A DNA stretch of 64,000 nucleotides from JANQOH01 sp965201155 (GTDB lineage Bacteria > Pseudomonadota > Alphaproteobacteria > UBA7887). Positions 59,111-64,000 of the stretch are shown here, one piece after another (the stretch's first letter is position 1; each line of letters begins with the position of its first letter). Location of the stretch: contig OZ241752.1 of assembly GCA_965201155.1 (NCBI GenBank), positions 434,001 to 498,000 on the forward strand, written 5' to 3'. Both the position numbers and the translations under genes were made by a program. The notes beneath the pieces were generated by a model. That model did not search any database and was not told where the DNA came from. It saw only the letters and a list, made by a program, of their open reading frames with translations.

Positions 59111-62100
59111 TCACGGTCCGGCGGAGACGAGGCTGTCGAAACGGGCAGAAGCGCGACGGGAGGTATCTTCCACGGCGTCGGCAAGCGCATCGAAGACGAG
59201 ACTGCCGGAAGCGCCGCCGAGTACGCCTTTCAGGGCAGGCGCCGCAGCATGGGCAATGGTTTCACCGCCGATGGTGAGGCGCAGGATGCCTTGCAGATTG
59301 CGCCATAATGCAGCGGCCTCGGCGAGGTCGGATGCGGCATCGTCCTGGAGCACTCCGAGCGATGATGCGGCGCGGAATACGGATACCGCGTCACGAGCGA
59401 GAATGTCCGGCGCTTCCGCCGCGTGCGCGAGTTGCAGGAACTGGGCAGCGAACTCGACGTCGAGCAGGCCGCCGCGGCGATGCACGATCGAGCCGGTGCT
59501 GCCGTCCCCCTTTTCGCGGCGGATGCGCTCGCGCATGGACGTGATGTCAGCGGCGAGCGACAGATGCTCGCGCGGTCGGGTGAGAACGGCCATCCTTGCG
59601 CGTTCAAACTGCTCGCCAAGGCCGTCTGTGGCGTAGACGACCCGGGCGCGGGTCAACGCCTGGTGTTCCCAGGTCCATGCAGAACTGCGGTGATATTCGA
59701 CAAAGGTTTCGAGGGAGCAAGCGATGGGACCGGCATTGCCCGACGGTCGCAGGCGCATGTCCACCTCATAGAGTTTTCCCTCGGCGGTCGGTGCGCTGAC
59801 GGCGCCGATCAGGCGCCGGCACAGGCGGGCGTAATAGTGGCTCGGCGCGAGGGGCCTCGCCCCATCGGACGCTGCGCCGCCCGCCTCATGGTCGTAGAGG
59901 AACAGCAGGTCGAGATCGGACGTCACGGTCATTTCGCGGCTACCGAGCTTGCCGAACGCGACCACCGCGACCTTGCCGCCGGGAACATAGCCGTGGGCAG
60001 CCGCGAATGTGTCTTCGAGCAGCGGCATCAGCGCCTTCAGGCAGGTATCGGCAATGTCGGACAGGGGGCGCGCCGCTTCTACCGGCGACAGCAGTCCGCG
60101 CAGCACATGCACGCCGATCTGGAATACGCGGTCGTTCGCCCACCGGCGCTGGACGCTCATGAGGTCCTGGACGTCGCGGGCGTCGCGGGCGGCATTGGCG
60201 AGTTCATCGCGCATTTCCCCGGGGCCGAATTCGCGCGCGTAATAAAGGCGCACGAGGCCGCGGCGGGCGGTCTCAACCGTTTCCGGATCCATGCCGGCAT
60301 CGTCAGGCAGGTCGAGGTCGGCGAAATCGCGGCTCAGCACGCTGTCGAGGAGTTCTGGCCGGCGCGCAAGCCGGTCGGCCAGGCGCGGCGCGACGCCCAT
60401 GATTTCGGCGATGAGGCCAAGCAGTTCCGGTCGTGCAGCAAGCAGCGAAAACAGGCGCAGGCCGCCCGGCAGACGGGCGACAACGCCATCGAACCGCTGC
60501 AAGACCGTGTCGGGGTCAGGTGCGTCGGCGAAGGCGCGCAGCAGCGACGGCGCGAGTTGTTCGAGCAATTCGCCGGTTCGCGCGGCGCGGACAGCGGGAT
60601 ATTTCCCGCCAAGCCAGCCACGCACGACGTCCAAGGCGCGGCGCGGTTCGGCATAGCCAAGTGCGCCCAGTGCGGCAAGCGTATCGGGGTCGTGATCCGG
60701 GTCTGCGAACGACATTGGCGCTGCGTCGGCTTCCTCGACCGGCTCGGCAAACAGGGCGGCACAGCGGCGCTGCACACTCTGCAGGCTGGCGCGCAGGGCC
60801 GCGATGAACGCCGGAACTGCCTCAAATGTCGAGAATGCAGCGATTCGGGCGAGTCCAGCATCATTGTCAGGCAGGCTGTGCGTCTGGCGGTCATCGACCA
60901 TTTGCAGGCGGTGTTCGAGGTTTCTCAGGAAGCGGTAGGCACTACGCAGTTCGGCGACAGCGCGCGGCGGCACATGGCCGGCGGCAGCGAGCGCGGCAAG
61001 CGCCGGCACGGTGCCGGGTACGCGTAATTCAGGGTTGCGACCGCCCCAGACCAGTTGTTGGGCCTGTGCGAAAAACTCGATTTCGCGAATGCCGCCGCGA
61101 CCGAGCTTTACACTGAAGCCGGTGAGCGCGGGACCGCTGTCTCGCGCCGCGTCGATCTGGCGCTTGATGGCCTGAATGTCCTGGACGGCGGGAAAATCGA
61201 GATGGCGACGCCAGATGAACGGCCGCAGTGTTTCGAGAAACGCCGCGCCGGCGGTGCGATCGCCGGCGACGGCGCGAGCCTTGATCATTGCGGCACGCTC
61301 CCAGGTGCGGCCGGCGGTTTCATAATAGATGCGGGCGGCGTGTTCGGACAAGGCCAGCGGGGTCGATGCCGGATCGGGGCGCAGGCGCAGATCGGTGCGG
61401 AACACATAACCGTGGGCGGTTCGCTCGTCCATGATGCGAACAAGCCCGCGCGCGAGGCGGTTGAACAGGCGGGGCATGGCGTCCGAGGGTGCGGGGGCCG
61501 CAGCTTGATCGTAGAGTATGATGAGGTCGATATCGCTGGAATAGTTGAGTTCCCGGGCGCCGAGCTTGCCCATGCCGAGGACGATGAGTCCGGAGCCATG
61601 TTCGGGGTCTTCCGGCCGGGGCAGCGTCATGCGCCCGGAGTCGTGCAGCGCCTTCAGCAGGTGCCGGCATGCGGCACCGAGTGCGGCTTCGGCGAATGTG
61701 GACAGCGCACCGGTGATGCGGTCGAGGCTCCATGCCTGCGTGATATCGGCAACGCCTATAGCAAGGGCGGCGCGGCGTTTCGCCAGCCGCAGGCGCTTCA
61801 TCAGGGCGTCGGTGGATTCCGTGCCCGTGCTCGTTATCTCGCCCAGGGCGCCGGCAAAGGCGGGTTCGGGGCCGCATTGCAGCAGCCGCGCGGCGGCGGG
61901 CGGGTCGACGATGAGGCTGCGGCTGAGATAGGGGCTGTTAGCGAAGACGGCGTCGAGAAGGGCGCGGACGGCGGGATCACCGGCGAGACTGGCAGCGGCC
62001 GGATCGTCGGTGCCGCACACAGCGTCGCGCCAGCGCTGCCAGTGGGCGGCGAGGGCGGCTTCGTCGCCGACGCGGGGCAGAGGCGCGCCGGTGCGCGTCC

Positions 62101-62113
62101 ACTTTTCCGCCAC
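59111..62113 (-). CDS. glnE: Glutamine synthetase adenylyltransferase/deadenylylase
   Basis: GlnE (1000 aa), which controls glutamine synthetase by adding and removing AMP. It has two nucleotidyltransferase domains: IVLGMGKLGARELNYSSDIDLIILYD in the N-terminal (deadenylylase) half, and VVAFGKLGSREMTVTSDLDLLFLYDHEA in the C-terminal (adenylylase) half, each with the GxDxD metal motif. RGGIREIEFFAQAQQLVWGG and RRGGLLDVEFAAQFLQLAHA are the paired family motifs. GTG start. Usual length and domain order. Confidence 0.95.
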   Translation of the reverse strand: MAEKWTRTGAPLPRVGDEAALAAHWQRWRDAVCGTDDPAAASLAGDPAVRALLDAVFANSPYLSRSLIVDPPAAARLLQCGPEPAFAGALGEITSTGTESTDALMKRLRLAKRRAALAIGVADITQAWSLDRITGALSTFAEAALGAACRHLLKALHDSGRMTLPRPEDPEHGSGLIVLGMGKLGARELNYSSDIDLIILYDQAAAPAPSDAMPRLFNRLARGLVRIMDERTAHGYVFRTDLRLRPDPASTPLALSEHAARIYYETAGRTWERAAMIKARAVAGDRTAGAAFLETLRPFIWRRHLDFPAVQDIQAIKRQIDAARDSGPALTGFSVKLGRGGIREIEFFAQAQQLVWGGRNPELRVPGTVPALAALAAAGHVPPRAVAELRSAYRFLRNLEHRLQMVDDRQTHSLPDNDAGLARIAAFSTFEAVPAFIAALRASLQSVQRRCAALFAEPVEEADAAPMSFADPDHDPDTLAALGALGYAEPRRALDVVRGWLGGKYPAVRAARTGELLEQLAPSLLRAFADAPDPDTVLQRFDGVVARLPGGLRLFSLLAARPELLGLIAEIMGVAPRLADRLARRPELLDSVLSRDFADLDLPDDAGMDPETVETARRGLVRLYYAREFGPGEMRDELANAARDARDVQDLMSVQRRWANDRVFQIGVHVLRGLLSPVEAARPLSDIADTCLKALMPLLEDTFAAAHGYVPGGKVAVVAFGKLGSREMTVTSDLDLLFLYDHEAGGAASDGARPLAPSHYYARLCRRLIGAVSAPTAEGKLYEVDMRLRPSGNAGPIACSLETFVEYHRSSAWTWEHQALTRARVVYATDGLGEQFERARMAVLTRPREHLSLAADITSMRERIRREKGDGSTGSIVHRRGGLLDVEFAAQFLQLAHAAEAPDILARDAVSVFRAASSLGVLQDDAASDLAEAAALWRNLQGILRLTIGGETIAHAAAPALKGVLGGASGSLVFDALADAVEDTSRRASARFDSLVSAGP

Positions 62114-62178
62114 GGCGTTATCCGCGGTTTATCTGGCGCCCAGCACTGCCAGGACTGTGCGGGAGAACCTGGCGCCTG

Positions 62179-62841
62179 TCAGTGCGGGGTCTGTGTCATG
62201 GCAATCATGATTGAGCGTTCAATCTCGGCGACGGCACCGCTGATCTCACGCCCGATCAGGTCCATCTGACGGACTTGCTCGATGCGGGGAGCCACCCGTT
62301 CGATTTCCCGCGACGAGAAAATGTCGGGCAGGATATTGCAAACATCGACGAGGCAAATGAGGGCGACATCGCGCGGGTCGGGTACGTCTTCCGAGAGCAG
62401 GACACCGGTGATGCGCAATTTGGCTTCGCGTTCGGCACGGCCGTCGATGACGGGGTAGCGTCGGGAGCGGAATACCCAAAGGAAGTTTTCATCGCGCCGT
62501 TCCAGGATACCGCGTTCGACGAGGCGGGCCAGGGTTTCCTCACGAATGACCTTGGCTTCGCGCCGCGCGAGAAGTTCGACCCAGGCGCCGACGGTTCGGG
62601 GTTCGTCGGCCTTGATGATGTAGCTGTAGCAGCGGTCGAGTATCGGGTCACCCATGAGGCTCTCGTCGAGGACCATGAGCTGTTCCGGGTCGGTATCGAT
62701 CCTGTTGGCAAAGGCGAGGTCCATGAGGACTGCACCGGCGATGACGTATTCCATGGTCGTCTCACGGACGGGCAGCGGCGCACCATCGTCATCGAGCATC
62801 AAGAGGACGATCTCTTCCATGAAGGTCAGCATGGCGTTCAC
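62179..62841 (-). CDS. GPP34/GOLPH3-like protein
   Basis: A 220-residue protein matching the GPP34 (VPS74/GOLPH3) fold pattern: EEIVLLMLDDDGAPL, YVIAGAVLMDLAFANRIDTD, VLDESLMGDPILDRCYSYI, WVELLARREAKVIREETLARLVERGILER, WVFRSRRYPVIDGRAE and DVALICLVDVCNIL. Eukaryotic members bind PI4P at the Golgi; bacterial roles are unknown. The GTG start overlaps the STAS stop (GTGA), so it is co-expressed with a partner-switch antagonist. Confidence 0.75.
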   Translation of the reverse strand: MNAMLTFMEEIVLLMLDDDGAPLPVRETTMEYVIAGAVLMDLAFANRIDTDPEQLMVLDESLMGDPILDRCYSYIIKADEPRTVGAWVELLARREAKVIREETLARLVERGILERRDENFLWVFRSRRYPVIDGRAEREAKLRITGVLLSEDVPDPRDVALICLVDVCNILPDIFSSREIERVAPRIEQVRQMDLIGREISGAVAEIERSIMIAMTQTPH

Positions 62842-63176
62842 CCGGTTTGTGCAGCGATGGCTTCGTCGCGGGTTTCGTACACGTCGAGTATGGTGAGGAA
62901 GCCGCTCATCTTCATGACGGCGCTACAGTCGGGCTGAAGCGCGCAAAGGGAGAATTTGCCGCCGCCTTGCTGGCACTTTCTGGAACTTATCAGCACGGTG
63001 CGGAGGCCGGCGCTGCTGATGTAGCTCATCTCGGCGCCGTCGAGCAAAATCCGCGTGTCGCCGCGTTCGACAAGCTCGGAGACTTTCTTTTCGAGTTCCG
63101 GCGCAGTATACCCGTCGATCCGGCCGGCGGGCTTGAGAATGACGAACGCGCCTTGTTTTTCTTCACCAATATCCAT
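62838..63176 (-). CDS. STAS-domain anti-sigma factor antagonist
   Basis: A 112-residue RsbV/SpoIIAA-type protein. FVILKPAGRIDGYTAPELEKKV, then RILLDGAEMSYISSAGLRTVLIS with the phosphorylatable Ser in the SSAG motif, then FSLCALQPDCSAVMKMSGFLTILDVYETRDEAIAA. A GAGG ribosome site precedes the ATG. It is a probable partner for the RsbW-like kinase and PP2C phosphatase encoded 4-5 kb downstream. Confidence 0.88.
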   Translation of the reverse strand: MDIGEEKQGAFVILKPAGRIDGYTAPELEKKVSELVERGDTRILLDGAEMSYISSAGLRTVLISSRKCQQGGGKFSLCALQPDCSAVMKMSGFLTILDVYETRDEAIAAQTG

Positions 63177-63511
63177 TCGGACGACCTCTGACTGACAGCG
63201 ATGCCGGCGTGCGGCTAAAGATATTCTAGCCTAGTCCCGCGTTCGTTGCTAAGTCAACCGCTGTTGCTGGTGGATCGCGCAGGTATTCACGCCATTTGCA
63301 CGCCGCGCGTCAGGCCAGGGCGCGAGACATCGACGGTGCTCAGCTTCGGGAATTCCGGCTGTGCGGCACGCGGGAAGGAGGCGGGTCGGACAAATGTCGA
63401 TGCAGTGCTCACGGTCGCAGTCGCCACAGCCCGCACTTCAGTCCGCAACGCGGCGGCTCATACCGGCTTCCGTCATGCCGCTCGACGGTGCCGGTTTGCA
63501 GAGGCGAACAG
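63177..63511. other. Intergenic region, 335 bp
   Basis: Upstream region of the minus-strand STAS/GPP34 pair; a TAGAAT-like -10 (about 63225) may serve it, but the -35 is unclear. I see no gene in the rest. Confidence 0.4.
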
Positions 63512-64000
63512 TCAGCGTGGCGCAGAACACGGCATCCGGGCCGCGCTCGACGGTGTTGGTCGCCATGCACCGGCTGGCGTCGGAGACCGGGTCCAGCCCT
63601 TCGCGGACAGTACACTCGCGGCCAGTTGAATCTGCCGAGGCGAGAAGCGCTTCTTGCGTTCGTTCCAGTCATGGACTGTCGCAACGAGATCATCCTGCAA
63701 CAGGGGCAGGTCGTGTTCGAGATTCCAGTGAACAGTCGCAAGTAGTTCGAGACCGAAAGGAGATTCAAAACCGTCGACCAGATCCACGACCCGGTTGAAG
63801 CGCTCGCGAGTTCGGTGTGAGCGGCGGAGAACCTTGGTGGCATCCTGGACGGCGCCGAGAATCAACTCCAACGGCTTGTCCGGTCTGTCGCCGCCATCGC
63901 CATATCCCGATATGTAGTGTCCCTCCACCGCATTAAGGACATGGCGCAGGTTCTCCGCATACGGCCCGTAATGCCCCTGATTGTATCCGAGCCCCAGCGG
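63512..64000 (-). CDS. DarG-like macrodomain antitoxin, C-terminal part (cut by window edge)
   Basis: The frame runs off the right edge. The visible 162 residues open PLGLGYNQGHYGPYAENLRH and continue VEGHYISGYGDGGDRPDKPLEL, FNRVVDLVDGFESPFGLELLATVHW and VHDWNERKKRFSPRQIQLA. From memory these are the C-terminal domain of DarG, the DNA ADP-ribosylglycohydrolase antitoxin of DarTG modules. The macrodomain and the toxin darT would lie outside the window. The last 26 residues (after SAKGW) are Pro/Ala-rich and unlike the family, so the end may be altered. Confidence 0.65.
   Translation of the reverse strand, partial: PLGLGYNQGHYGPYAENLRHVLNAVEGHYISGYGDGGDRPDKPLELILGAVQDATKVLRRSHRTRERFNRVVDLVDGFESPFGLELLATVHWNLEHDLPLLQDDLVATVHDWNERKKRFSPRQIQLAASVLSAKGWTRSPTPAGAWRPTPSSAARMPCSAPR

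Noticed and set aside
59423..61027. Long plus-strand ORF (534 codons) opposite glnE
   Set aside because: glnE carries all family motifs in the other strand; the antisense frame shows no recognisable domain.

Overview
The window looks like a chromosomal segment of a high-GC alphaproteobacterium. Evidence: yajC-secD-secF gene order, the TrmFO C-terminus, a CobN-type cobalamin cluster, GlnE, and a Cas9/tracrRNA pair that from memory most resembles the type II-C system of Parvibaculum lavamentivorans. All names come from reading motifs; no database was searched.

Layout. 1-4.3 kb: end of trmFO, then (minus strand) yajC, secD, secF, a Mth938-like gene and a squalene/phytoene-synthase-like gene. 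4.5-12.7 kb: housekeeping and catabolic genes (DUF815 ATPase, tRNA-Ser, SDR, tRNA-His, recG, DUF502, a haloacetate-dehalogenase-like hydrolase, a threonine-dehydratase-like enzyme, a secreted beta-propeller). 13.0-18.0 kb is a decay zone: a nucleosidase-autotransporter fusion with an in-frame stop, an IS5-type insertion sequence, a HEPN-like gene with an internal stop cut by that IS, and a HigBA locus whose toxin has lost a base.

18.0-32.4 kb is a cobalamin island: tusA-like, cobN, cobO, cobQ, cbiB, cbiX, cobH, cobL, cobI, a cbiG-cobJ fusion and cobM. It mixes early-insertion (CbiX, CbiG) and late-insertion (CobN) markers and has a STAS-like gene inside. pdxA and a membrane sulfatase-like gene follow. 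35.2-38.2 kb is a compact five-gene minus-strand operon: one MotA/ExbB-like channel protein, two paralogous single-span proteins with a DVDLW-type exported domain, and two paralogous membrane proteins of unknown family. I do not recognise this as a described system. 38.4-42.2 kb: a PQQ alcohol dehydrogenase with a lanthanide-type Asp, a cytochrome c with an unusual CX3CH haem motif, and an ECF sigma/anti-sigma/secreted-protein operon.

45.2-48.7 kb holds the most striking locus: an intact Cas9 with no cas1, cas2 or normal array. Upstream and divergent is a clear tracrRNA; downstream is a minimal array of one degenerate promoter-bearing half repeat, one 28-nt spacer and one full repeat, enough in principle for a single fixed crRNA.

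48.7-63.2 kb: aminotransferase and amidase; a six-gene minus-strand operon joining a partner-switch module (REC-PP2C phosphatase, RsbW-like kinase), a substrate-binding protein, a histidine kinase, a CoA ligase and a dienelactone hydrolase; then glnE, a GPP34/GOLPH3-like protein and a STAS antagonist. The right edge carries the C-terminus of a DarG-like antitoxin.
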